From NCBI GenBank assembly GCA_028583415.1, contig CM053266.1:83210149-83274148 (forward strand): a DNA stretch of 64,000 nt, in the 5' to 3' direction. Both the position numbers and the translations under genes were made by a program. Below, piece by piece: positions 12,111 through 22,353 of this stretch (positions within the stretch are counted from its first letter, which is position 1; every line of letters starts with the position of its first letter). The notes under the pieces were generated by a model that saw nothing but the letters and a program-made list of their open reading frames with translations, did no database searches and was not told the origin of the DNA. The stretch comes from Protea cynaroides. Its lineage: Eukaryota; Streptophyta; Magnoliopsida; Proteales; Proteaceae.

Positions 12111-13741
12111 TCTTGATGGCATGTATAACTGTTGCTAGCTCCAAATCATGCGTAGGATAGTTCTTCTCATGCTCCTTTAACTGTCTTGATGCGTAAGCAA
12201 TCACCTGTTCTCCTTGCATCAATACACACCCGATACCCAACCCTGAAGCATCCGTATATAAGGTAAACGGTACGCTTGGTTCTGGGATGGTCAAGATAGG
12301 TGCAGAGACTAGTCTTGACTTCAAAGTCTAAAAGCACTTCTCACACTCATCTGTCCATATGAATTTCTCCCCCTTCTTGGTCAATCTGGTGAATGGAACA
12401 GCGATCATGGAGTAGTCTTCCATGAATCTTCTATAATAACCAGCCAACCCAAGGAAACTACGAATTTATGTAACAGATTCTGGTGCTTCCCATCCTACTA
12501 TAGCAGCTATCTTACTTGGATCAACCTTGATACCGTCTTCAGATACTACATGGCCCAAGAAAGCCACTTCCTTCAGCCAAAACTCGCACTTCTTGAACTT
12601 AGCATAAAGCTTATCCTGTCTCAGCCGTTGTAGGGCTGCCCTCAAATGGGTTGTATGAGCCTCCATGTCCTTTGAGTATACCAATATGTCATCAATGAAT
12701 ACGATGATCGAAGTGTCCAACATATCATGAAACACTCGGTTCATCAGTTCCATGAACGACGCTGGGGCATTGGTCAACCTGAACGACATAACTAGAAACT
12801 CATAATGCCAATACCTCATCCTGAAAGCAGTCTTCGGAATATCTCCGGCCTTGATCTTCAGTTGGTGATACCCCGATCGGAGATCAATCTTCGAGAAGAC
12901 CTTTGCACCCTGTAACTGATCGAACAAATGATCGATCCTAGGCAAAGGATACCGGTTCTTGATAGTCAATTTGTTGAGTTCTCGGTAGTCAATGCATAGC
13001 CTTACACTTTCTTCCTTCTTCTTGACAAATAGTACAGGTGCTCCCCAAGGTGATATGCTAGGTCGTATGAAACCCTTATCCAACAATTCTTGTAACTGGG
13101 TCTTCAACTCCTTTAACTCGATTGGTGCCATCCTGTATGGTGCTTTAGACACCGGCGCTGAACCTGGCATAAGATCTATCACGAACTCTGTAGCCCTGTG
13201 TGTAGACCTGGAAGATCCTCTAGAAATACATTTAGGAACTCTCGAACCACATCTATATCTTCCATCTTTTGTGACTCCGCCGTGATGTCGACTACAGATA
13301 CTAGATGCCCCACTCCCCTTTTCTCTAAGCATCTCTTAGCTTTTAGGGCGGAGAGGATCAGCTTCCGCTTCCTAGGTAACTTGGTCCCAGTGAAGCTATA
13401 CTCCTTCCCCTTTTTGTCTGTAAGCACAAGCTTCCTCTCACCACATAGTAGGATAGCTGAATGATGGCCTAGCCAATCCATTCCCAAAATGACATCAAAG
13501 TCTGCCATCTCGAGTAGTACCAAACTTGCTTCTATGTCTCGGCCCTCAATACGTACTGTACATGGACCATGATATTCAGTCAAAGCCACTTCGACTCCTA
13601 GCCGGAAGCGAACTATCAAGCTTGGGTTCAAGTGCTTGATTAGTAACTCCATTCGCTTTCTAAAGGAAATAGAAACAAAGGAGTGCGTGGCCCCAGAGTC
13701 AAAGAGTACTCTGGCAGGTATACCAGCTACATTTACAATTC
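12111..13741 (-). pseudogene. pol: Element B pol: protease, RT, RNase H (3' end deleted)
   Basis: Minus-strand order is protease with an intact DSG (13690-13722 region) and FDVILGMDWLGHH, RT (VRLCIDYREL, FIDDILVYS) at 13130-12466, then RNase H with TDASGLGIGCVL at 12324-12111. A frameshift separates protease from RT near 13195, a stop lies at 12466-12468, and there is another break near 12330. The RT frame is otherwise open for about 220 codons. The chain stops at the junction with LTR C. Confidence 0.9.
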
Positions 13742-13824
13742 CTGAAATTTTTATTATCCATTAGTTCTACATGCTCACACATACAATGAAATAGTAAGCT
13801 AAATAGTAAGGGATAGAGTCATAC
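13742..13824 (-). other. Gag-protease intron of element B
   Basis: 83 bp, minus strand, donor ACTG/GTATG and acceptor ATTTCAG/G. Removing it joins the gag tail (...DVVTG) in frame to the protease lead (IVNVAGIPARVLFDSG). Kept in, the gag frame ends after the donor within a few codons. The equivalent intron is in element D (69 bp) and, decayed, in A (81 bp). Confidence 0.75.
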
Positions 13825-15097
13825 CAGTGACCACATCAGGTGATGCGGCTGCCTTTTCGGTGGTGATCGTAAATACTTTTCCTTGCTGGGGAGGTTGCTT
13901 CCTAGGTAGAGTGCAGGTCCTTGCATTATGACTCACTTGCTGACAGTTGAAACATTTAATGTTCGGATTGTGTCCAGCGAACTGGGACACAGGTGGGGCC
14001 GTATTGTTCCTTGCAAGCACTGTAGCGGTCTGAGCCCTCTATGGGCAGAAAGGCCTATTGTTACCGCCACCCAAACTCTCAATAGCGGGTCTCTTCACTC
14101 CCCTGTTCTGTGCAAAAAAGCTGTCCCTTTGACTGGATTCTATCACTCTCGCAACCTATACAGCCTCATTATAAATTTTCTTGTCCAGACCCAATATATG
14201 CTCTCTGATGCCTCCACGTAGTCCCATGGTGAACCTACGTGTCTTGGTCTCTTCCTCTTGCATACTTGGCAGTGCGAAGAAAAATAACTCCTCGTACCTC
14301 TGCTGGTAAGCATCCACAGTTGACTGAGACTGCTGTAGATTAAGGAACCCCCTCTCCATCTGATCTCGAAAACTCTTCGGAAAATATTTATCGAAGAAGG
14401 CAACCTTGAACGCTTCCCAATCCACCTGTGTATGCTTTGTCTCCAGATATGCCCGTGTAGAATTCTACCAAGCATTCGCATCTTCCTTCAGCATATGTGT
14501 GGCAAACAGGACCTTTTCATCCTTTGTACAAGTCATCAGTCAGAAATTCTTCTCCATTTCTGCAACCCACTGTGCTAGCCACAATGGTTTCCCGGTCTAA
14601 CCTGTGAATGAAGAAGGCTTCAACATTAGGAATCTATCCACCGCTCGACTCAGATCATGCTATCCCTGTGTATTCATTCCGTACCATGGTGGTGGATACG
14701 GGTAGGCTCCCTGATAAGCAGAAGACGATGGGAACTGGTGCGGTGGTGGTACATTCTGGGCTTGGCCCATCGGCCCTGGACTACCATGCATTGGCTGTGT
14801 TGTATTATTCCCCCCAGACTCAGGCGTAGGAACAGGACCCGGTGGCCTGAACATCTTCAACATCTCGCTTAGGAATGCTTTCTGCTGAGCTTGCATCTGA
14901 TAGACCAGATTTGTAACAATGGTCTCAGAATTCCTGTGAGGTGGGCCGAGAAAATTTATCGGTACCCTTGGAACCTGTTCTTCCTCAACTTTCGGGCTTG
15001 GCTCTCTAACATAGCCTGATTCAACCTGTTCTTCTTCCTCGAGGCGGACCCTAGCCTGGTGACGCTTTCGACCCCTACGATCGTTTCCGCCTACCAT
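13799..15097 (-). pseudogene. gag: Element B gag
   Basis: Starts at the ATG at 15097 with a basic N-terminus (MVGGNDRRGRKRHQARVRL). A Pro/Gln-rich segment, the capsid signature and a CCHC zinc knuckle (CFNCQQVSHNARTC) near 13900-13960 follow. One frame runs through, with stops including a TAG at 14660 (CAG in A) and a TAG near 14467 (TGG in A). The unspliced form ends at 13799, inside the intron. A good splice acceptor (TGTCTTCTTCTCAG on the minus strand) lies just upstream of the ATG at about 15119. Confidence 0.88.
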
Positions 15098-15254
15098 CTC
15101 AGACTATTCTGTTTGGATCTGAGAAGAAGACATAACACATGAGAACAATAGTAGTGGTGTTAGTCTTGAACAATGTAAGGTGAGACAGTCGCAAAAATAA
15201 ACATTTAAATGTTACAAAAAATTTTTAAAATTTTTCAGAAATTTTCTGGATTTT

Positions 15255-15435
15255 CTGGTGCTGATCGGTCGCAACATACTGGTCGCACCACTGTAGAAAA
15301 TGCTGCGACCGGTATAGTCGACCGGTCAGAATGAATCAGAATTTCATTCTGACCGAGACATAGCAGTCGCAACCAATCTGGGGTACCGGTCGATCGGTAT
15401 ATCGACCGGTATGCCCAGAAAGGCTTTAAAAATCG
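15255..15435. promoter_or_regulatory. Divergent control region of element B with ACCGGTCG cluster
   Basis: The space between gag (minus) and the antisense gene (plus). It carries many copies of CGGTCG, ACCGGTAT and CGACCGGT. Its first ~60 bp align with the motif cluster in A's LTR (19996-20066), including the shared string GCAACATACTGGTCGCA. A TATA-like CTTTAAAAATC follows at 15424-15434 on the plus strand, suitable for the antisense gene. A perfect 10+1+10 inverted repeat lies just downstream at 15440-15460. Promoter activity is inference. Confidence 0.65.
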
Positions 15436-15576
15436 TGAAAAGTGAGAAATTTTCTCACTTTTCCTTTCCTTCTCTTCTCCGGTGGCGATTCTCCTCTGGT
15501 TTCCGAGCTTCTATAGTCCGACCGGTCACCCTAGGAGTGGTTTTCTTGTGATCCGGACTCGGCATATCGTCTCCAG

Positions 15577-16014
15577 GTAAGTCTCTTCTCTCTCTACCAA
15601 GTTTTTACAAATTTTTCATATCGTCTATACCTAGAATTTTTTATTTTTCTTTGATTGAGAGATTCTAACTGTAGGAACTCTTTTCCTTCAGCTTAGAAAG
15701 GGTTTAGGGACCCCTAAGAGCAAAAGCCCTCAACGAATTTGAGGTTCCACCGAATGGTTTTCATAAAAATCGAATTTTTACACTTTTTAACCTAGGTTTT
15801 CAAAATTTTCGAATTTTCTTGATTTTTCTTAATTTTCCAAAATTTCTTGTTGAAATTGCATGGGATTGGTTTGTTGAAGAGTGCGGGGGTTACGTAAGTC
15901 CTCCTCCCCAAGTTTTTGGGTGAGTTCGAGGCTTTTTCCCAATTTACTGTCGTTATGCTGCCGAAATTTCAACAATTTCTAACCTTTTTCTTATCGTTTT
16001 ATTTTGTTTTGCAG
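15577..16014 (+). other. 5'UTR intron of element B's antisense gene
   Basis: 438 bp, donor CCAG/GTAAGTC at 15576/15577, acceptor TTTTGTTTTGCAG ending at 16014, five bases before the ATG at 16020. Internal blocks (around 15690-15760 and 15885-15940, for example GTAAGTCCTCCT) are recognisable in the intron of the distant element D. The match suggests constraint on the intron. Splicing is predicted, not shown. Confidence 0.75.
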
Positions 16015-16019
16015 TTTAA

Positions 16020-17281
16020 ATGGCTCCACGACGTGCTCTTGGCAAGCGTCCTCATGGCTCGAGCGTGCGCGCTCCTCAGCCACCAGCTCCACAACTCAAT
16101 GAACTGTGGTTTCGTTCTGAGGCAGCACAAGCCCGTTTCCCATGGTTTGATAGCAAGAACATTGAATCTGGACGGCGAGTTAACTTGGAACAGTTGGACA
16201 GGTTCGATGTGCGAGCGGCTTTCGACAGGCTTGGGTGGGTGCCTGTCATTACTTACACTGAGACCACTCGTCCCAACCTGGTTAAGCATTTCTACGCTAA
16301 CCTGGAGCTTCATGGGAATATCGACGATCCCAATCAGAGTAGGGACTTGCGCATCTCCAGTTTTGTCAAGGGCGTCCATATTTCCTTCAACACTCATCAG
16401 TTGGCCGACCTGCTAGGGGTTCCAAATGATGGAGATCTAGTGTATTGCCCTCCAAAGGTGAAGGGCTATCTGAGCGAGGATTTACGCCGAGAGATAGCGG
16501 AGCAGATAATGAACCCTGGGGCTCCTATGAAGGCTGCTAGTCTAAAGCCCCTGGCTCGGGTTTACAGTCGCATCATTCAGCACAACATTGTGCCTCAGAG
16601 CGGCCACTACAGTGAGTTATCTCAGCTCACTCAGTATATCACTTACTGCGTCTGCACAGGGGAGCGGGTCTCTCTCCCTTACCTCATCATCCGGACCATG
16701 CATCAGGCGAATCTGGCCGATCAAGCTAGTAACCTACCTACGGTCCTCTCATCACATCCCTTCTGCGTCGCCTAGGAGTGAGCATGAGAGGCAAGGTGGT
16801 TGTTGAGGACACCATGACCTCCGACATCGACTGGGACGCCATTCGGAGGATGCAGATGGACAATCTGCCTGTTAGTGATGACGAGTTGGAGGCTCGCCCT
16901 CGCCCACTCAGGAGGGTAGCAGCCGCAGCAGCAGCAGCAGCAGCCAATGCGGCATATGCAGCAGAGGCTGAGAGTGATGATGACGATGATAGGGCAGAGG
17001 ATGCACCAGTGCCAGCCCCATAGCCTACACCTGCAGCACCACCGTCTACATCTACAGCTGGACCATCTCATCCTCCTCCGGACCCGGTGTTAAGCATGTT
17101 CACGGAGATCAGGGACACCCAGAGGGTCATCCTAGAGCCTCAGCGAGAGATGGTTCAGGAGTTGGGACGTCTGGCTCGTAGCCTACGGGTGACACAGGAC
17201 CAGGTACACTGGCTTAGGGTAGCTTACGAGCGGGATTATGATATAGCAGACCCTATTCCTTCTAGGCCCCCTACCCCATGA
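16020..17281 (+). pseudogene. Antisense extra gene of element B (plant transposon-protein domain)
   Basis: Nearly intact 420-codon gene opposite to gag-pol. Residues ~40-225 match the 'putative plant transposon protein' domain: NLVKHFYANL at 86-95, FVKGVHISF at 115-123, and a RIIQHNIVP...SGHYSEL block at about 174-190. An Ala run and an Asp/Glu patch follow (16916-17010), then a helical tail (LSMFTEIRDTQR, LARSLRVTQDQVHWLR). Only two lesions are seen: a single-base deletion near 16737 that shifts the frame, and a TAG at 17024-17026. The long reading frame and its conservation argue it was selected. Function not known. The domain is often annotated in plant genomes as transposon-derived. Confidence 0.88.
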
Positions 17282-17591
17282 TTGTCCCTTTTATTTTTTT
17301 CTCTTTTGACTGTTTATATAACAGGGTAACTGTCCGGTTTGTGGACTGTACCCTGTAGCACTATTTCATCTGATACTCTTTTTCGATTAATGAAAGTTTT
17401 CATGGTTCACCTAACTAGTGTATGTGCAATTGTTAAGTTCCATATTTAATATAGTACATTATTCTCTTTCTTAGTAAGTCTCAGGTATCAAACAATGCTT
17501 AAGGTGTGTTTATATTAGGATATTTAAATTTTCCTAACTTCGTTCATTGACTTAGTTAAGTGCAATATGGTTTGTTGGACAGAGCCCAAAG

Positions 17592-17603
17592 GCACTGATA
17601 CCA
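17592..17603 (-). other. Primer binding site of element B
   Basis: Minus strand TGGTATCAGTGC, the initiator-Met site with one mismatch, three bases from the LTR edge at 17607. The 2.5 kb between here and the gag ATG (15097) is an unusually long leader that holds the antisense gene. Confidence 0.9.
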
Positions 17604-17606
17604 AGT

Positions 17607-19951
17607 TGTCACACCCCAATTCTGAACCAACCAGAATGGTGTGAGTGAACCGTCATTGAACCAACGGTTCACACCAGGATCTCGTATAGGCCGTGTCCAC
17701 TCATACAAACCATTGCACATAACCACAATCAGAATATAATAAATACAGCGGAAGTCTTTAAATTAAATGAACTGAGAATCTATTAATAAATGTAAATAAA
17801 ATATCCAATTATTCGAATTCAAACATAAAATATAATATCATTACATCTCTTTAATCCAACCAAAAATAATGAAAATAAATCAAAATCCGTTCAAAGGTAC
17901 ACGCAGAAAGGGCACTCGCATGAAGCGTCATGCTCGTCCTCTCCTGCCTGTACACCCAAAGCAGCAACACCACCATATGCCAGAGCATTCACATAGTAGT
18001 CCACTGTGTAACCTGCATCAACATTTAAAAACATGTATATATACAAAGGGTGAGCTCACAACTTAGCTCAGTAAAACAATCAGACAGTTTCACAATATTA
18101 TGCATGAGTAACAATCATTTTATGTTGTGGTCTGGTTCAAGTTTGCAATGTGCTATAGAAAGGTTTGGTGGCCCCCGCACCTCCATACACGAGTGTGTGG
18201 CACCACATGGATCACACCCCATCGGCCCACATGCACCCATCATGGAATATTGATAGAGCTAAGATATCCCCGTACCTCCCCTGATGCTCTACCCATACCA
18301 TTACCTAAGCCCCTACTGGCCAGGGCTTGCAAACTGGGCTCGCAACTAACCAATCCTATATGTCATCAATGTATGCTCTATCCCAGCACAGCCATCTACG
18401 GCATAGAGATAGAGCTAAGGCATTCCCGTACCTCCCCTGATACCCTATCCGCAACTAACCCACTAGGATAGAACAATACACAGGTAGACCCTATCCCAAC
18501 ATAACTCCCTACGGAATAGAGATAGAGCTAAAGCATCATGGACAAGCCAGCGTCGACCTCGGAGATCACAGTGCCACATCACCATGGCCAGGCCAGCATC
18601 AATATCGAAGACCACCGTACCACGACCTTCCCCTGATGCCCCACCAGTACCAAGCATGTTAAGATAGAATGCTACAAAAAGTACCAGTGTGAGGAATGAT
18701 CCCAGACCCATGCCCCACTCCACACACCAATGAAAACAATCACATGCCTAACAATCACATCCTATCAATGCATGAACAATAACAATAATAACTGAAAGTA
18801 AAGGATGGCATGTGAATATACACAAACATCAATCATATATATCCAGGTTATTAACAACGATTTACTGTCCATTAATTATTAGGTTTAGGTCAGATTCCCT
18901 TACCTAACGCTCGTTTGATAGCTTTCTCCACGTCGCAAGATCCAAACGAAAAGTCACAAAGTCCTACAATATTATTAGGGTTTCATTAGAATCCTAATCC
19001 TAGGGTTTCACATTGGTCGGAAACCAACAAGGTTACAAAAATACCCTCACAGAGCTGACCGGTTGCATATACCGGTCGCAGCTCTGTGGGGAAGACTGGA
19101 GACCGGTATGGTCAGCCGGCCCCTACAAACCAGCCCCCCGGAAGGTACCGGTGGCAATATACCGGTCACACAGGGTGCAACCGGTATAGTCGACCGGTAT
19201 GTCTCCGGAAGACCATACTTTGGGTTTTTCGACTGCCGTCGATCATTCTCCATGGATTTCCAGGGTTTCTCCTATCCATTCTAAGTCTGAGCTTTGAGTT
19301 AGAGTTATCTCCAACTCATTCAAGTCTAGTTTCGATGATAATCATCCTAGAACTCGAATCTAGGGTTTGACGGCAACTTAGGGTTTAATATCCAATTTAG
19401 GGTTTTAGATCAATACCTACTTTGCATGGTATTGATCCCCCCATATAACTATCCTAAAGTCATAGAGTAAGAAGAATGGTTAAAACACTTAGCGTTGACT
19501 GGCGTAAAGTGAGCGTCGTCGAACGGCAATGGCGGCACCTCCTTCTTCTTCCTAGCTCCTTCTCCTTTCCAACCACTTTCTCTTCTCTAGGGTTTGTGAG
19601 AGACAATGGAAAGGATTTGAGGAGGTTTAAGGATGCTTATATAGGCTAAGATTAGGGTTTAGTAACCCTATTAGGATTAGAAAAGTCTTAGGATTCAAAA
19701 TTAGGAAAGTGGGACCCGCAGAGATCCAATTCCGGATCTCCGTAGTCAGCTGCACCGAGCTGACCGGTCGACCGGTACCAAGACCGGCACCATCGACCTG
19801 TCAACATAAAATAATGATTATTTGACCGTCTTTGATCAGATTTCGTACCTATTTGTCATCCGTTCGTCCCGTCTGGCTCGGTGATGATCGGAAGACCTGC
19901 TACAACATGAAACCAAGGTTTAGATCGGGTTTACTGAGTACGGGTCTTACA
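17607..19951 (-). repeat. 5' LTR of element B
   Basis: 2345 bp, paired with 7239-9582. TATA-like TATATAAGC on the minus strand near 19635-19645. Motif clusters at 19760-19805 and 19055-19205 repeat ACCGGTCG/ACCGGTAT. Ends CTTACA at 19951, followed by the target duplication TTCAC. Confidence 0.96.
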
Positions 19952-19956
19952 TTCAC

Positions 19957-20817
19957 GTTGGTCGAAAAACCAACAAAGTCCAAAACCAGTCTTTCAGAGC
20001 TGACCGGTCACAACATACTGGTCGCAGCTCTGTGAGAAAACTGGCAACCGGTATGGTCGATCGATATGTCTCTGGAAGACCATACTTTGGGTTTTTCGAC
20101 TGTCATCGATCATTCTCCATGGTTTCCAGGGTTTCTCCTATCCATTCTAAGTCTGAGCTTTGAGTTAGAGTTATCTCCAACTCATCCAAGTCTAGTTTCG
20201 ATAAATATCATCCTAGAACTTGAATCTAGGGTTTGACAGAAATCTAGGGTTTAATGGCCAATTAGGGTTTTAGATCAATACCTGCTTTGCATGGTATTGA
20301 TCCACCCATTCAACTATCCTAGAGTCATAAAGTACGAAGAATGATTCAAACACTTACCGTTGATTGGCGTAAGGTGAGCATCGTCGAACGGCAAGGGCGG
20401 CACTTCCTTCTTCTTCCTAGCTTCTTCTCCTTCTCCAACCTCCTTCTCCTTTCTAGGGTTTGTGAGGAATAATGGAAAGGATTTGAGGAGGTTTAGAGGT
20501 GTTTATATAGGCTAGGATTAGGGTTTAGTAACCCTATTAGGATTAGGAAGGTCCAGGTATTAGGGTTTAGGAAAGTGGGACCCGTAGAGATCCAATTTCG
20601 GATCTCCGTAGTCAACTGCGCAGAGTTGACCGGTCGACCGGTATGTAGACCGGTACCATCGACCGGTCAACATAAAATAATGATTATTTGACCGTCTTTG
20701 TTCCGATTTCGTACCTGTTTGTCATCCGCTCGTCCCGTCTGGCCCGGTGATGATCGGAAGACCTGTTACGACATGAAATCAAGGTTTAGATCAGGTTCAC
20801 GGAGTGCGGGTCTTACA
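19957..20817 (-). repeat. 5' LTR of element A, 5' portion (U3 side)
   Basis: Continues the LTR begun at 5801-7238 and brings its length to about 2.3 kb. TATA-like block near 20501-20510. Motif cluster 1 at 20625-20672 (CGACCGGT repeats) and a shortened cluster 2 at 19996-20066. Starts TGTAAGACCCG at 20817. Confidence 0.94.
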
Positions 20818-21815
20818 GGATCAGTGTCTCTCTGTCTGGTTTTGGTCATTCCCTTCCTAGGTCTTGATACCGATGGGATTCCACAACTGTTACCGATCCT
20901 ACGTCTTTCGAATAGGTTTCCCTAGTTAATACAATTTACACACTATGGCCTACTATCCAGGTTTTCGACAAACCAGAGCCCCAGTGGCTATAACAAATGT
21001 TTAACCATTAACGGCCACTGAAGGTTCCCTCCATGCAGTCATCAAGGATGGTTCCATCCTTGGTAGGGTATACCCTAATCTAATCAAGTGACGAAAAGGG
21101 TTAATGCTCATACCTGTTGGTTTCCGTTTGTTGGGTACGAGCAACCCTGGACAAATATTTACAAAACTTCATCGTCTTCCCTTTCGGCTCTTCCCTCTTC
21201 TTGGCAACACTTCACTTATGCTACGAATGCGTCAGAACGTTTTGGGAGAATCCTAACCTGTTGTGCACAGAGGGGGAGAGAGATAGAGAGAGAAAGACTG
21301 GAGTCTCCCACTATAGTTGTAACTCTAACTCCCTAGGGGGATGAGGGCCCCATGTGAAAATGTCGAGTTAGACATGCACAAGGAATCCCCCTCTCTCTCC
21401 TTTAGTGTGAAAGGTTAGTTAGGGTGGGCCCCATACTAACCCTACCTTGGTTGTTTAACAAATTATGGGTTATTGCCCACCTCGCACACTGTCCGAGAAC
21501 CGGGTCTAGCTACACCTGCTGTTGGGTTTGGCAACCAAACCCTTGCAATGAGATGGGGTCAGTTGCCCATCTCGCACACTGTTCGACAATCGGGTCTAGC
21601 TACACCTGCTATTGGGTTTGGCAACCAGACCCTTGCAATGAGATGGGGTCAATTTGACTACTGACCTGTCCAATGCTACGGATGGTTGACTTACCGTCTT
21701 ACTCTCCCAAGTTTGATGCCTACTTCAGCATCGCTCCACTCTCATATGCAGTGGGAAGATCTGTCATGCGTCGAAATCGAAATTAATCTAGGATTTCAGG
21801 ATGAGGATCTTACAC
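20818..21815 (-). repeat. Probable older LTR in which element A landed (partial)
   Basis: On the minus strand this begins TGTAAGATCC at 21815, like the other LTR starts. About 160-345 bp in, it carries a repeated block with GACCC/GGGTC words, the same place where the other LTRs carry motif clusters. Its left part is beyond element A, outside the window. No coding potential. The assignment rests on the end sequence and layout, so it is tentative. Confidence 0.45.
21473..21652. repeat. Two tandem 90-bp repeats
   Basis: Units 21473-21562 and 21563-21652 differ at only a handful of positions. The unit length is a multiple of three and one plus-strand frame stays open across both copies, giving a 30-residue repeat. 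I see no gene context, so coding is unlikely. Confidence 0.9.
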
Positions 21816-22353
21816 ATGTACTCTATCACGTGTCAGTTTTTTTTATTGCTGAGGTAATGAAATGTAGACAATGCCCCTCCTTATTTTGTTGTCATGTGAA
21901 AAGGGCACATAATGAAAACACAACTAGAAGCATATTGCAAATTATCAAGTACCACACGCTGTTGTTGCATTAATATATATCAAATATAACTTCATAAATC
22001 CATGACATCACCCGCCTAATATGATTTTGGTACCATGAATTAAATGAAAAAATAAAAATAAAAAATTTCATTCTAAAATTAAAAAGAAAATGTTTATCTT
22101 GAATCCATCCATATGTAGCAAAGGTTGTTACAAGAACTTGTTAAAACAATCCATTAAATGTGCATTAAAAGAAATTATCAAGATAATCTCAATATATAAG
22201 ATAATAATTTTGATATTTTATTTAAGAACTGACATATCAATGAAGATGAAAAAGTTCAATAAAGAAAAAGTCTGTTACAAATAAAAATTTTTGTTTATCT
22301 TTCTCCTTTGTGCTTCATCTGTTGTCTATGCCTTTCTTTCGGAATTCAAATCA

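Larger units (their letters stand above)
7239..19951 (-). mobile_element. Element B: Ty3/gypsy chromovirus nested in A's LTR
   Basis: Both LTRs (2344 and 2345 bp) and perfect 5-bp target duplications TTCAC (7234-7238 and 19952-19956) are present. Order on the minus strand: 5' LTR, PBS, antisense gene, gag, intron, protease, RT, RNase H, [LTR C], integrase C-terminus with chromodomain, PPT, 3' LTR. LTR segments I compared differ by roughly 5%. Most of the integrase was lost together with part of insertion C. It belongs to the same family as A. Confidence 0.96.
1..20817 (-). mobile_element. Element A: Ty3/gypsy chromovirus, cut by the left edge
   Basis: Minus-strand LTR retrotransposon. From right to left it shows a 5' LTR (split by element B), an initiator-Met primer binding site, a plus-strand antisense gene, gag, protease, reverse transcriptase, RNase H and the start of integrase, where the window ends. 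The LTR ends with CTTACA at 20817 and starts with TGTGACACC at 5801. The bases after it (GGATC, 20818-20822) should be one target duplication; its partner lies outside the window. Every coding part carries stops, so the copy is dead. Its close relative B ends in a chromodomain, so I place A in the Tekay/Del-like chromoviruses; the clade name is inference. Confidence 0.9.

Noticed and set aside
21424..21664. Open frame with a 30-residue repeat
   Set aside because: The 90-bp repeat length is a multiple of three, so an open frame persists by chance; no start context or family, and it probably lies in an LTR.
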